A stretch of DNA of 35,293 bases from Clostridium sp. (GCA_029851835.1 JARKVD010000016.1:1-35293); one strand, 5' to 3'; shown: positions 1 to 11,647, counted from the first letter of the stretch. Numbers and translations are program-made. Notes: a model not told the origin generated them from the letters alone.

Positions 1-79
1 ATTAACTGGTTTTACCTTTATTTCTCTGTTTAATTTTCAAAGACCAATTCTTTTTCTTCGTCGTTTACTTCCGACGACT
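1..79 (-). other. 5' leader of an rRNA operon (16S gene lies beyond the window)
   Basis: Read on the minus strand, this stretch contains TTGGTCTTTGAAAATTAAAC (about 25-44). This is very close to the conserved leader/processing segment (CTTTGAAAAcTgAACA) found before 16S rRNA in Bacillus and clostridia. It lies downstream of a consensus promoter and points out of the window. No mature rRNA sequence is present, so the 16S gene itself is inferred. Confidence 0.65.
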
Positions 80-85
80 TTTATT

Positions 86-114
86 ATTCTATCAGAGGCT
101 TTCGCATCTGTCAA
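86..114 (-). promoter_or_regulatory. rRNA operon promoter (sigma-A type)
   Basis: On the minus strand there is a perfect -35 TTGACA (109-114) and a -10 TAGAAT (86-91) with a 17-bp spacer. Transcription would start near 79 and run off the left edge. The transcript carries a 5-bp hairpin (CGTCG/CGACG, 59-76) and then the leader motif described for 1-60, which together indicate an rrn operon. Confidence 0.8.
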
Positions 115-410
115 CAACTTTTTAAAACTTTTTTAAGAAGTTTTTCAACTTAGTTGTCATTATTTTATCGCGTCTCTCAGCGACAAGTTATATCTTATCA
201 TTATTTATTATGTTTAGAAATACAATAAAACTTTATATTTCTAAACTATCACAATATATCTTTAATATACTTTATTTTTCGCACTAATACTTATATTGAT
301 ACACTTGGTATTGTTTATATATAATTTGCTACTAATATATATATACGTGGTTTCTGAAATTACTATGCAAGAAGTCGACAATGTTATTAATTAAGCGATA
401 AAATAAATCA
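115..410. other. AT-rich intergenic region, no gene seen
   Basis: This is about 300 bp of very AT-rich DNA between the rrn promoter and the terminator of the parvulin gene. It has no convincing reading frame or RNA gene. It holds a small AAGTT/AACTT hairpin near 135-150 and may include upstream activating (UP-element-like) A/T tracts of the rRNA promoter. A second, upstream rrn promoter could not be identified with confidence. Confidence 0.5.
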
Positions 411-446
411 AACATAAAAAAGACATAATCTCCTAAAGATTATGTC
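411..446 (-). terminator. Rho-independent terminator of the parvulin gene
   Basis: A 10-bp stem GACATAATCT (422-431) / AGATTATGTC (437-446) with a 5-nt loop is followed on the minus strand by a T-run (TTTTTATG, from 421 downwards). It lies 18 bp after the stop codon. Confidence 0.85.
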
Positions 447-464
447 CTTTCAAATAGCATTACT

Positions 465-1211
465 CTATTGACCCATTTTTACATCTTGCTCTTGCTTTAA
501 CTTGTTTATGAAATTAAGATAAGCGGCATTTTGCTTTTGGCTTAATAAGTTTATTTGTAATTGACCCTTAACTTCATCAAAGCTCTTAGTTACTTCTGGT
601 GTTTTTTCTTCTACTTTAATTAAGTGGTATCCAAATTGAGTTTTAACTGGATCACTAACTTCACCAACAGCTAATCTAAATGCTTCTTCTTCAAATTCTG
701 GAACCATTCTTCCTCTAGTAAAGAATCCTAAATCTCCACCCTGTGAACTTGAAGGACAGCTTGAATTCTCTCTAGCTGCATCTTCAAAGCTTAATCCGCC
801 GTCTATAGCAGCCTTAACTTCTTTAGCCTTTTCTTCACTGTCAACTAATATATGTTTAGCTTTAACGCTTTCTTCACCTTTAAACATATCTGGGTTGTTA
901 TCATAGAAAGCTTTTACTTCTTCTTCTGTTACACTAACAGAATCTAAAATTTTCTTAACTCCAGCTTGAATTAATAAATCTTTCTTTAATATTTCTAATT
1001 GTGACTTATACTCTTCAGTCTCACTTAAATTTTCATCTTCTGCATATTTATGAACTAATTCAAAACTTATTAACTGCTCTAATAATTGTGCCTTTCCCTG
1101 CTCTGTAGCAAAAAACGCTTGATTTTCTTGTGGAAATCTTGCCATTGCCATATTTAAATCATTTTCTGTTATTGCTTTACCATTAACTGTAGCTAATATT
1201 TTATTTTCCAT
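465..1211 (-). CDS. cytoplasmic parvulin-type peptidyl-prolyl cis-trans isomerase
   Basis: This 248-aa protein resembles clostridial parvulin/SurA-like foldases. The N-terminal ~110 residues form a helical chaperone region. The parvulin domain spans about 115-205, shown by KAKHILV (~118), GGDLGFF (~158-164) and FGYHLIKV (~193-200). There is no signal peptide or lipobox, so unlike extracellular PrsA it should act in the cytosol, perhaps on nascent or stressed proteins. The ATG at 1211 is preceded by a good site (AGAAGGAG) and the gene has its own terminator. It is monocistronic, between a tRNA operon and an rRNA operon. The family assignment is firm; the cellular substrate is unknown. Confidence 0.88.
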   Translation of the reverse strand: MENKILATVNGKAITENDLNMAMARFPQENQAFFATEQGKAQLLEQLISFELVHKYAEDENLSETEEYKSQLEILKKDLLIQAGVKKILDSVSVTEEEVKAFYDNNPDMFKGEESVKAKHILVDSEEKAKEVKAAIDGGLSFEDAARENSSCPSSSQGGDLGFFTRGRMVPEFEEEAFRLAVGEVSDPVKTQFGYHLIKVEEKTPEVTKSFDEVKGQLQINLLSQKQNAAYLNFINKLKQEQDVKMGQ

Positions 1212-1348
1212 AATTGTTCTCCTTCTTACATAATGTAGTTATTTATATGATAACACACTTAACTCATAAAATAAAATGAATTTTCTTTTATATTTAAGCT
1301 CTATCCTGAAACATATTAAATATAAATAATTTGTTTAATATCAAAAAT

Positions 1349-1375
1349 AAAAAAAGCACTTCTTAATGAAGTGCT
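1349..1375 (-). terminator. terminator of the tRNA operon
   Basis: AGCACTTC (1355-1362) and GAAGTGCT (1368-1375) pair around a 5-nt loop and are followed by a long T-run on the minus strand. It lies directly downstream of the tRNA-Lys CCA end. Confidence 0.9.
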
Positions 1376-1377
1376 TT

Positions 1378-1453
1378 TGGTGGCTCGCCGGGGGATCGAA
1401 CCCCGGACACCATGATTAAAAGTCATGTGCTCTACCGACTGAGCTAGCGAACC
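1378..1453 (-). tRNA. tRNA-Lys (anticodon TTT)
   Basis: The cloverleaf is complete. The acceptor GGTTCGC pairs with GCGAGCC, the anticodon loop is CTTTTAA, the T-arm is GGGGTTCGATCCCC, and a genomically encoded CCA lies at 1378-1380. It is the last gene of the tRNA operon. Confidence 0.97.
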
Positions 1454-1458
1454 ATTTA

Positions 1459-1533
1459 TGGCTGGGATAGCAGGATTCGAACCTACGAATGCCAGAGTCA
1501 AAGTCTGGTGCCTTACCGCTTGGCGATATCCCA
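1459..1533 (-). tRNA. tRNA-Gln (anticodon TTG)
   Basis: The acceptor TGGGATA pairs with TATCCCA. The anticodon stem CCAGA/TCTGG encloses the loop CTTTGAC. The 3' CCA is encoded. It sits 5 bp upstream of tRNA-Lys. Confidence 0.97.
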
Positions 1534-1538
1534 TTATA

Positions 1539-1615
<77 letters not shown>

Positions 1616-1618
1616 TAA

Positions 1619-1692
1619 TGGAGCGGGTGAAGGGAATCGAACCCTCGTAACTAGCTTGGAAGGCTAGCACTCTACCATTGAGTTACACCCGC
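1619..1692 (-). tRNA. tRNA-Gly (anticodon TCC)
   Basis: The acceptor GCGGGTG pairs with CACCCGC. The anticodon stem CTAGC/GCTAG encloses the loop CTTCCAA. The 3' CCA is encoded. It is separated from tRNA-Pro by an 84-bp spacer filled by an intergenic repeat, whereas the other genes are only 3-5 bp apart. Confidence 0.97.
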
Positions 1693-1701
1693 ACATCTCT
1701 A

Positions 1702-1775
1702 AGGAAACCCATTCTCATATACATTTAAATGAGTAAGTTCAAATAACCAAATCAAAGATTTAGATTTTCACTTAA
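1702..1775 (+). repeat. intergenic repeat, copy 1 (inside the tRNA operon)
   Basis: This is a full-length copy of the window's repeat family. Its order is AGGAAACCCATTCTCAT, an arm closing CTCAT/ATGAG, then TAAGT, a palindromic core CCAAATC-AAA-GATTTAG, and ACTTA. TAAGT and ACTTA can pair around the core. It is clearly alignable with the reverse complement of 11780-11852. It lies between tRNA-Pro and tRNA-Gly. Confidence 0.75.
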
Positions 1776-1776
1776 C

Positions 1777-1852
1777 TGGTCGGGGTGACAGGGATTGAAC
1801 CTGCGACCTCATGGTCCCAAACCACGCGCGCTCCCATCTGCGCCACACCCCG
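1777..1852 (-). tRNA. tRNA-Pro (anticodon TGG)
   Basis: The acceptor CGGGGTG pairs with CACCCCG. The anticodon stem CGTGG/CCATG encloses the loop TTTGGGA. The 3' CCA is encoded. It is the first gene of the tRNA operon, about 55 nt downstream of its promoter. Confidence 0.97.
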
Positions 1853-1915
1853 TTATTGTCTAAACTTTACTGTTATTTAACTTTCTGTTGTTTAGTAACC
1901 TTAACGACAAAATTT

Positions 1916-1944
1916 ATTATACAGACTTAGACCTAAATAGTCAA
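1916..1944 (-). promoter_or_regulatory. tRNA operon promoter
   Basis: Minus-strand -35 TTGACT (1939-1944), a 17-bp spacer and a perfect -10 TATAAT (1916-1921) lie just upstream of tRNA-Pro. This near-consensus promoter is typical of stable RNA genes. Confidence 0.85.
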
Positions 1945-2024
1945 CACTTTTTTTTAACTTTTTTCATCTTTTTATGTCATTGATTATGTTATATATTCCA
2001 AACCTTTGGTATTACTAATTTTCT

Positions 2025-2150
2025 TCAAACATATAAAAAAAGGTCTCCATTATTCCCCTCATTTCTCATATCCACTTTTAATAAAAATTCCATTAATTCC
2101 ACAAGAAGCACCTCAATTAAATGGAGGTACCCCTTCACTATTTACTACTA
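2025..2150 (-). other. unexplained structured segment (possible small RNA or 37-codon ORF)
   Basis: On the minus strand GGTACCTCCATT (about 2121-2132) can pair with AATGGAGACC (about 2041-2050), and the latter is followed by seven Ts, like a terminator. An alternative local hairpin, ACCTC/GAGGT, competes for the same 5' strand. The same stretch is also open from GTG 2138 to TGA 2025 (37 codons), but I see no ribosome site. The rdgB terminator lies just upstream and the tRNA promoter downstream, so a transcript here would need its own promoter; none is convincing. It matches no riboswitch class I know. Confidence 0.35.
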
Positions 2151-2179
2151 AATATATCTTAGTATGTTTCAATCTACTA

Positions 2180-2229
2180 TAAAAACTATTGAAATAGAAA
2201 AATATTTTATAAATATTTTTCTATTTCAA
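2180..2229 (-). terminator. terminator overlapping the end of rdgB
   Basis: A perfect 19-bp stem (2189-2207 with 2211-2229) has a 3-nt loop and is followed by TAGTTTTTAT on the minus strand. The stem includes the last codons and the stop codon of rdgB. Confidence 0.75.
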
Positions 2230-2803
2230 CAGTTAGTTTTTCTAATGCTCTTCCTCTATGGCTCATAGAGTTTTTCACTTCACTGGAAACATCATTAAAA
2301 GTAGCCTTTAATTCTGGCACATAAAATAATGGATCGTATCCAAAGCCTTCACATGGTTCATAACTTTCTAAAATAAATCCGCCAACTTCTCCTTGTACTT
2401 GAACCTCATTTTTATTATCAACAATTAAAGCCATTGCACATATAAACTTTGCTTTTCTATTCTCAAATGGAATCCCTTCCATCTCTCTTATAAGCTTTTT
2501 GTTATTCTCCACATCATTTCCATGTTCCCCGCAGTATCTTGCAGAATATATTCCTGGATCCCCATTTAAAGCCTCTACTTCTAATCCTGAATCATCAGAA
2601 AGAACCATTTCATCTTCACATAAAGCTTTTATTGCCCTAGCTTTAATTAAAGCATTCTCCATAAACGTTGTTCCATTCTCTTCAACATCAACATTTATTC
2701 CTGCTTCCTTTAAAGATAAAACTTGCAAATCAAACTTACTAAGCATTTCCTTTATTTCTGAAATTTTATGTGCATTGTTACTTGCAACTATTAATTTTCT
2801 CAT
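2207..2803 (-). CDS. rdgB: XTP/dITP diphosphatase (RdgB/HAM1 family)
   Basis: The product hydrolyses non-canonical purine nucleoside triphosphates (dITP, XTP, ITP) to monophosphates, which keeps deaminated bases out of DNA and RNA. The 198-aa length is normal for the family. Hallmarks are SNNAHK (8-13), which binds the triphosphate, SDDSGLEV (69-76) with the catalytic aspartates, GFGYDPLF (153-160), and the C-terminal SHRGRA motif (181-186). It starts 19 bp after the AIR-synthase-like gene with an AAGGAG site, so the two are probably co-transcribed. In many clostridia rdgB sits with rph and yfcE-type genes; here that context is absent. Confidence 0.95.
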   Translation of the reverse strand: MRKLIVASNNAHKISEIKEMLSKFDLQVLSLKEAGINVDVEENGTTFMENALIKARAIKALCEDEMVLSDDSGLEVEALNGDPGIYSARYCGEHGNDVENNKKLIREMEGIPFENRKAKFICAMALIVDNKNEVQVQGEVGGFILESYEPCEGFGYDPLFYVPELKATFNDVSSEVKNSMSHRGRALEKLTVEIEKYL

Positions 2804-2822
2804 TCTTTTATCTCCTTACGTT

Positions 2823-3800
2823 TTATTGTATATTAAATAATTCATCTGCTTCTGGTGGATTTACTTGTACTAATCTTCCTTCTTCCTTTATCCAGCCGCC
2901 TGAATTTATTATATTCCCTATAATAGTAGCCTTAATTCCATCTTCCTTAAGCTTATCCAAAACCTTTTCTGGATTACTTGTTGTCATAAGCATACTTCCA
3001 GAAGAAATTAACCTTAGTGGATCAACATTAAACTCACTACATACCTTATGTGATATATCTGTCAATGGCATCTTTTCTTTTTCCACAACAAATCCAGTAT
3101 TGCTTGCACTTGCCACTTCCCATAGAGCTCCAAGTACTCCACCTTCAGTTATGTCATGCATGGATGAGACATTGCACTGTCCACCTATAACACCTTCTTT
3201 AACAACACTTATCATATCTACATAACCTTTAGCTTCACTAATCTCTTCTTCAGATAAAACCTTAGAGCATCGATCCTCATAATCGCTTACTAAAATAGCT
3301 GTACCCTCTAAGCATAAATTTTTAGTAACAATTATTGAATCTCCAACTGCTGCTCCTGATGTACTTACTGGTTCATTGTTATTGCTTTTTCCTAAAGCTG
3401 TACAAGAAATAATAATTTTATTTACCGCTTCAGTAATTTCTGTATGTCCACCAATTATTTGCGCTCCAACCTTTAAAGCTTCTCTATGAAGTTCCTTCAT
3501 TATATCATGCAGTTCCTGAAGTTCAGTTGAGGTAGGTGCTAAAATAGTTACTAAAATTCCTAAAGGCTCAACCCCACAAGATGCTATATCATTACAGTTT
3601 ATATTAACAGCTAGCTTGCCAATATTTTCAACTGCGCCAGTTATAGGATCTGTTGAAATAACACATTTACTACTTCCAAAATCAATTACAGCACAGTCTT
3701 CTCCAACTCCATTTGAAACTTTAACTTCGTCTCTTTTTTTTCCCCTATGATTATCTATTATGTAGTTTAATTCATCCCAATTAAGTTTCCCTACCCTCAT
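2823..3800 (-). CDS. AIR synthase-related protein (PurM/HypE/ThiL superfamily)
   Basis: This 325-aa member of the PurM/HypE/ThiL/SelD superfamily consists of ATP-dependent enzymes that use a glycine-rich, aspartate-containing N-terminal fold. Visible family features are GVGEDCAVID (31-40), STDPIT (49-54), the segment around NCNDIASCGVEPLG (68-81) and GGHTEIT (117-123), followed by the C-terminal AIRS_C domain. It lacks the C-terminal cysteine motif that HypE needs to carry the cyano group, and no other hyp gene is nearby, so it is unlikely to be HypE. It is often annotated simply as AIR synthase family protein. The ATG at 3800 has an AGGAGA site. It heads an operon with rdgB. The exact substrate is unknown. 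Confidence 0.85.
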   Translation of the reverse strand: MRVGKLNWDELNYIIDNHRGKKRDEVKVSNGVGEDCAVIDFGSSKCVISTDPITGAVENIGKLAVNINCNDIASCGVEPLGILVTILAPTSTELQELHDIMKELHREALKVGAQIIGGHTEITEAVNKIIISCTALGKSNNNEPVSTSGAAVGDSIIVTKNLCLEGTAILVSDYEDRCSKVLSEEEISEAKGYVDMISVVKEGVIGGQCNVSSMHDITEGGVLGALWEVASASNTGFVVEKEKMPLTDISHKVCSEFNVDPLRLISSGSMLMTTSNPEKVLDKLKEDGIKATIIGNIINSGGWIKEEGRLVQVNPPEADELFNIQ

Positions 3801-3898
3801 ATAAATTCTCCTAACCTAAAAAAACTATTTGATTTTAAGCACATTTTCACATCATAAATCATATGATTATATAAGACTAATATTCTGGTGGTGTTATT

Positions 3899-5293
3899 TT
3901 GAAATTCATAGGACCTTTTTTACGAATTAATATATTGAATAATGACAATATAAAAAGTCAATTATTTCATCTATCAAAAGAGTCCTTAAAGCATATTGCT
4001 CTCTACTCAGGTTGTGGAATCATATGCAAAAATTCTGATTTAAGGAATAAATCTTTACCTAATGATGATGATACCACAAATAGTGTTATTTCTCCACTAT
4101 TATGTGTATACAGAAAAGCTGATGGAAAACTTCTTCAAGAAAAAGATAAACTTATCTGGAATCATAGAAAATTCAAAAAAGAAATAAACATATGCTCCAA
4201 CGGCTATATGACCCTTGGATTACTTTACTTATCAGAATACTACCGTAACTTCTCTGGTATCGACCAAGATAAATTTAATCTTTCAAAATATTATGTAGAC
4301 TTAGCTAGCGAACAGCTTGAATTTTATGCTATAAACTGCAGAAGTGCCGACGGACTGTTTATAGACAAGTATGATTCATCGGATCCTCTGGAAAATGATT
4401 ATAATTTAACTGATAAAGATATTAAGTTTAAATTTTCTACTCAAGCCCTCCTTATGGCAGCTTACTATAAATGCTACACTTTATCCGATAAAAAAAGGGA
4501 TGATTTTAAAGAATTTTCCTTAGATATTTTAGACTTATTCTCTAAACTAAAAAGAGAAATCCGTAATACCTCACAAGATGAGCTTGTTAAAATCTGCCTA
4601 GCATTTAATATTTTTTACGAAGCCTCTGAGCTTGATGAAGCACGCGAGCTCCTTATTGAGTTTACTGATTTAATGTTAGAGAATATTAAACATATGCCTC
4701 CATCAGTTATTCGAGATAATGTGGCCATGTCCTGTCAATGTCACATTAATGCTCACTTAGCTTATAATAGTACAGAAATAGAAAAATTTGCTGAAGATGC
4801 AAACTATGTTTTTGAAGGTCTAGAGCGCTTGTATGATAATGAACGTGGTGTATTTATCAAAGATTTATCTGAAAAAGAAAATAAATTTAATTCTGATGAA
4901 ATCCTTCTTTACTTATATTCATTCATGATTCAAAGATCGGTATTAGACGGAGTTGAGCAGAACGATCTCTCTTCTAAAATTCATAACATCTACAAAAATC
5001 AAGTCGTTAACTCTGGCATTATTTTAAGATGGCCTGAAGCTCCACCCCTTGATGATGTAGAAAGATATAAAAACTTTTCAAATAAAACTGAAGATCTATT
5101 GGATGATAGTTATTTCAGAATGGCTAACTACCTCGATATTGAATCAAATAATTTAGCTCCTATATTTATTAAAAGTGTTTCTCTCAATAGAAAAAAGGAA
5201 AGTTATAAACAATATAAAAGCACCTTTGACTCTTGCAAAAATATGTTTAACTTCTTTACAATAATATATTTAAATTCAACTTTAGACTTTTAA
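3899..5293 (+). CDS. hypothetical protein, 464 aa, mostly helical
   Basis: I do not recognise this gene. It starts at TTG 3899 with a GGTGG site 6 bp upstream; no better ATG exists nearby. The product has no signal peptide or transmembrane segment and looks soluble and alpha-helical. Repeated amphipathic blocks (around residues 95-160, 175-260, 275-345) end in short loops such as YDNERGVF (~312-319). This spacing resembles helical toroid or TPR-like folds, but that is only a guess. Cysteines are scattered (CQC near residue 280) without a metal-binding pattern. It stands alone on the plus strand, divergent from the AIR-synthase operon, and shares a bidirectional terminator with the next gene. 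Confidence 0.75.
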   Translation: MKFIGPFLRINILNNDNIKSQLFHLSKESLKHIALYSGCGIICKNSDLRNKSLPNDDDTTNSVISPLLCVYRKADGKLLQEKDKLIWNHRKFKKEINICSNGYMTLGLLYLSEYYRNFSGIDQDKFNLSKYYVDLASEQLEFYAINCRSADGLFIDKYDSSDPLENDYNLTDKDIKFKFSTQALLMAAYYKCYTLSDKKRDDFKEFSLDILDLFSKLKREIRNTSQDELVKICLAFNIFYEASELDEARELLIEFTDLMLENIKHMPPSVIRDNVAMSCQCHINAHLAYNSTEIEKFAEDANYVFEGLERLYDNERGVFIKDLSEKENKFNSDEILLYLYSFMIQRSVLDGVEQNDLSSKIHNIYKNQVVNSGIILRWPEAPPLDDVERYKNFSNKTEDLLDDSYFRMANYLDIESNNLAPIFIKSVSLNRKKESYKQYKSTFDSCKNMFNFFTIIYLNSTLDF

Positions 5294-5310
5294 TAAAATT
5301 TATAAACTCT

Positions 5311-5344
5311 AAAAGAGTACGATCTTTACCTATCGTACTCTTTT
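5311..5344. terminator. bidirectional terminator between convergent genes
   Basis: A 13-bp stem, AAAAGAGTACGAT (5311-5323) with ATCGTACTCTTTT (5332-5344), has an A-run on one side and a T-run on the other, so it works for both strands. It overlaps the last codons of the minus-strand gene. Confidence 0.85.
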
Positions 5345-6883
5345 TAACTTCTCCAAGTCTATATTTCCTCTTGTATTTGCATAAATTCCAGTAAAATCAC
5401 TCTTAATACAAACTACATTATTTACATTATATAAAGGAATTGAAGATAAACTTTGTGATAATATTTGTTCACACTGAATAAATTCAGCTTTTCTTTCGCT
5501 CCCATTCATAATATATAAGGTCTTATTAATTATATCCTTACAATTTTCTTCTCCTTGCTCTGTAGCTAATTGCTTAAAATACTCAAACTCTGAATCATAC
5601 TTATATTGAAAACTACTAATATATATGTCATAATCACCTGATTCTAAAACCTTATTAAGCTCTTCATTTGAATATCCTAAAGGTATAAACTCAACATCTG
5701 TTTCTTTTGATAAATCTTCACACAACTCCTTAGCAACTCTTCTTTGAAGACTTTTATCTTCATATACTACTTTAATCTTCAAACTATTATCCTTATTTAA
5801 TTCCTTAAAATATCTTCTTACATCACTTTTCCATTGAGGTTTAAAGACTTCTATAGCTTTTTCTTCCAATATTACCGAAGAATATATTGGCCTTAGTAAA
5901 CTATTAGATACAGTTTTCGAATATAATTCCCTATCTAATCCATCTTTAACCGCTGTTCTAAATTCAATAGTACTTGAAGCTTTATCTTTCTTTTCATTAA
6001 AGTTTAAAATTAAAGTTTCATTACCTTCAAAACTTTTAATCATATTTTCATTTTTCAGCCTATATACTTCATTCACTGGCACATCCATCATTATATCAAC
6101 CTTATTATCAGTTTCATTATCATCCTCTTCTAATATAGCAAGGGCATTTTCCGCACTGTCCATAAATGAAATCCTAAGTTCTTCCTCTGTAACTTCTTCA
6201 GCTTTATAATACTTATTATTTTTTCCTAGAATTATATCCTCACTATAGACACTCTTTATTATATATGGACCTGTATACCTAATTTCTTTATATTTGCTTT
6301 TATACTCACTTACCTTATCATAATCTCTTAAAACGTAAACAGGATGGGATAGGATTTCAAAAAAATATGGGCAAGGTTTATTTAATCTAATAGTTACCAT
6401 ATCATCTTTTGCAATTATGGCTACCTGCGAAAAATCCACCTTTCCCTCTATATAATCCTTTACTCCATATATGAAATCCAAATCACTTCTATATATATTA
6501 CTTTCATCATCTAAAAAATTCTTAAAAAAGTCTACAAAATCCTTTGAAGTTATCTTTTCACCTGTACTATAATAAATATCACTTCTCAGCTTAAAATTAT
6601 ATTCTAACCCATCTTCTGACACTTGAAACTCTTCTGCTAAAGCACCGACGATCTTTCCATTTTCATCCTCCCTAACTAGCCCTTGAAATAAATTTATCAA
6701 TAAATCTTTCTCTCTTACATTATTACTATTAGTTAGCTTTAGATTGTCAGGATTAACCGCCATGTTATAATTTATATATTTATCATATGGATTTGTACCA
6801 TTTACTGCTGATATATCCCTTTCAATAGATATTCCTAATAAGATTATCATTACCATCATAATAAAAGCTAATATTTTTTTCAC
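5330..6883 (-). CDS. oligopeptide ABC transporter substrate-binding-like protein (SBP family 5)
   Basis: This 517-aa protein is of the OppA/DppA class (family 5 solute-binding proteins). The family core is visible: NVREKDLLINLFQGLVRED (~55-73), GALAEEFQVSEDGLEYNFKLR, ITSKDFVDFFKNFL (~110-125), and RYTGPYIIKSV (~205). The N-terminus (residues 1-18) is a signal peptide or membrane anchor, but there is no lipobox cysteine, unlike most Gram-positive binding proteins. It may therefore be released or anchored by its hydrophobic segment. The start is GTG 6883 with a GGAGGAG site. No permease or ATPase gene is adjacent, so it is an orphan. It may sense or recruit peptides for a remote Opp system; the ligand is unknown. 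Confidence 0.85.
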   Translation of the reverse strand: MKKILAFIMMVMIILLGISIERDISAVNGTNPYDKYINYNMAVNPDNLKLTNSNNVREKDLLINLFQGLVREDENGKIVGALAEEFQVSEDGLEYNFKLRSDIYYSTGEKITSKDFVDFFKNFLDDESNIYRSDLDFIYGVKDYIEGKVDFSQVAIIAKDDMVTIRLNKPCPYFFEILSHPVYVLRDYDKVSEYKSKYKEIRYTGPYIIKSVYSEDIILGKNNKYYKAEEVTEEELRISFMDSAENALAILEEDDNETDNKVDIMMDVPVNEVYRLKNENMIKSFEGNETLILNFNEKKDKASSTIEFRTAVKDGLDRELYSKTVSNSLLRPIYSSVILEEKAIEVFKPQWKSDVRRYFKELNKDNSLKIKVVYEDKSLQRRVAKELCEDLSKETDVEFIPLGYSNEELNKVLESGDYDIYISSFQYKYDSEFEYFKQLATEQGEENCKDIINKTLYIMNGSERKAEFIQCEQILSQSLSSIPLYNVNNVVCIKSDFTGIYANTRGNIDLEKLKRVR

Positions 6884-6958
6884 ATCTATCTCCTCCCTCT
6901 TAGAAATTATTCCCTATTTATTCCACTAATAAACATTCTATAATTTTTATTATATTTT

Positions 6959-6987
6959 TTACTACTTTTTATAACATATGATATAAT
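6959..6987 (+). promoter_or_regulatory. candidate promoter of the small membrane-protein gene
   Basis: TTACTA (6959-6964), 17 bp and a perfect -10 TATAAT (6982-6987) lie 34 bp upstream of the start codon. The -35 is weak. The same AT-rich interval must also hold the divergent promoter of the substrate-binding protein gene. Confidence 0.5.
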
Positions 6988-7021
6988 ATTATTTAACAAG
7001 AATTTTTTTGGAGGTTAAACT

Positions 7022-7297
7022 ATGTTTTATTTAGACATTATTTTAAAATCTCTTGGTATTCTTTCACTAATAACATTCATGATAATTTTCATCTGGGGAT
7101 TTGTTGTATTTAACGGCATCTACAGCCAAATGAGATACACCAATTACTTACTTGAAAAAATATCTCATATTCTTAACATACAAGAAAGAAATCGAAGATT
7201 TAACGATAAATTAACTTCAATGGAAAGCGACAATTTAACATCAGATATTAAAGCAGAAGAAGATGACACTGTCGAAACTGTTACTGATACAGAATAA
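7022..7297 (+). CDS. small single-pass membrane protein, unknown function
   Basis: This 91-aa protein has one N-terminal transmembrane helix (about residues 8-31, rich in Leu, Ile and Phe). A short basic/polar helix follows (about 38-70, heptad-like LLEKISHILNIQERNRRF), then a very acidic tail (about 75-91). It has a strong GGAGG site 7 bp before the ATG and its own promoter candidate. It is convergent with ligA and shares a perfect palindromic terminator with it. The layout (anchor, possible coiled coil, acidic tail) suggests a membrane scaffold, but no family is recognised. Confidence 0.7.
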   Translation: MFYLDIILKSLGILSLITFMIIFIWGFVVFNGIYSQMRYTNYLLEKISHILNIQERNRRFNDKLTSMESDNLTSDIKAEEDDTVETVTDTE

Positions 7298-7345
7298 AAT
7301 AAGCTGATGTAAAGAAAATTAATTTTCTTTACATCAGCTTATTTT
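7296..7345. terminator. bidirectional terminator, perfect 50-bp palindrome
   Basis: Bases 7296-7320 are exactly the reverse complement of 7321-7345. The palindrome includes AAGCTGATGTAAAG and its mirror, flanked by A and T runs. It serves both the small membrane-protein gene and the pcrA-ligA operon, and includes the last bases of the stop region. Confidence 0.85.
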
Positions 7346-11618
<4,273 letters not shown>

Positions 11619-11647
11619 TTAATCACTCCTATATCTATATTAATTAG

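Noticed and set aside
2770-3225. 151-codon plus-strand frame opposite the AIR-synthase-like gene
   Set aside because: It is antisense to a well-supported conserved gene and has no ribosome site.
2823-3800. Naming the AIR-synthase-like gene hypE
   Set aside because: It lacks the C-terminal cysteine motif and any hyp neighbours.
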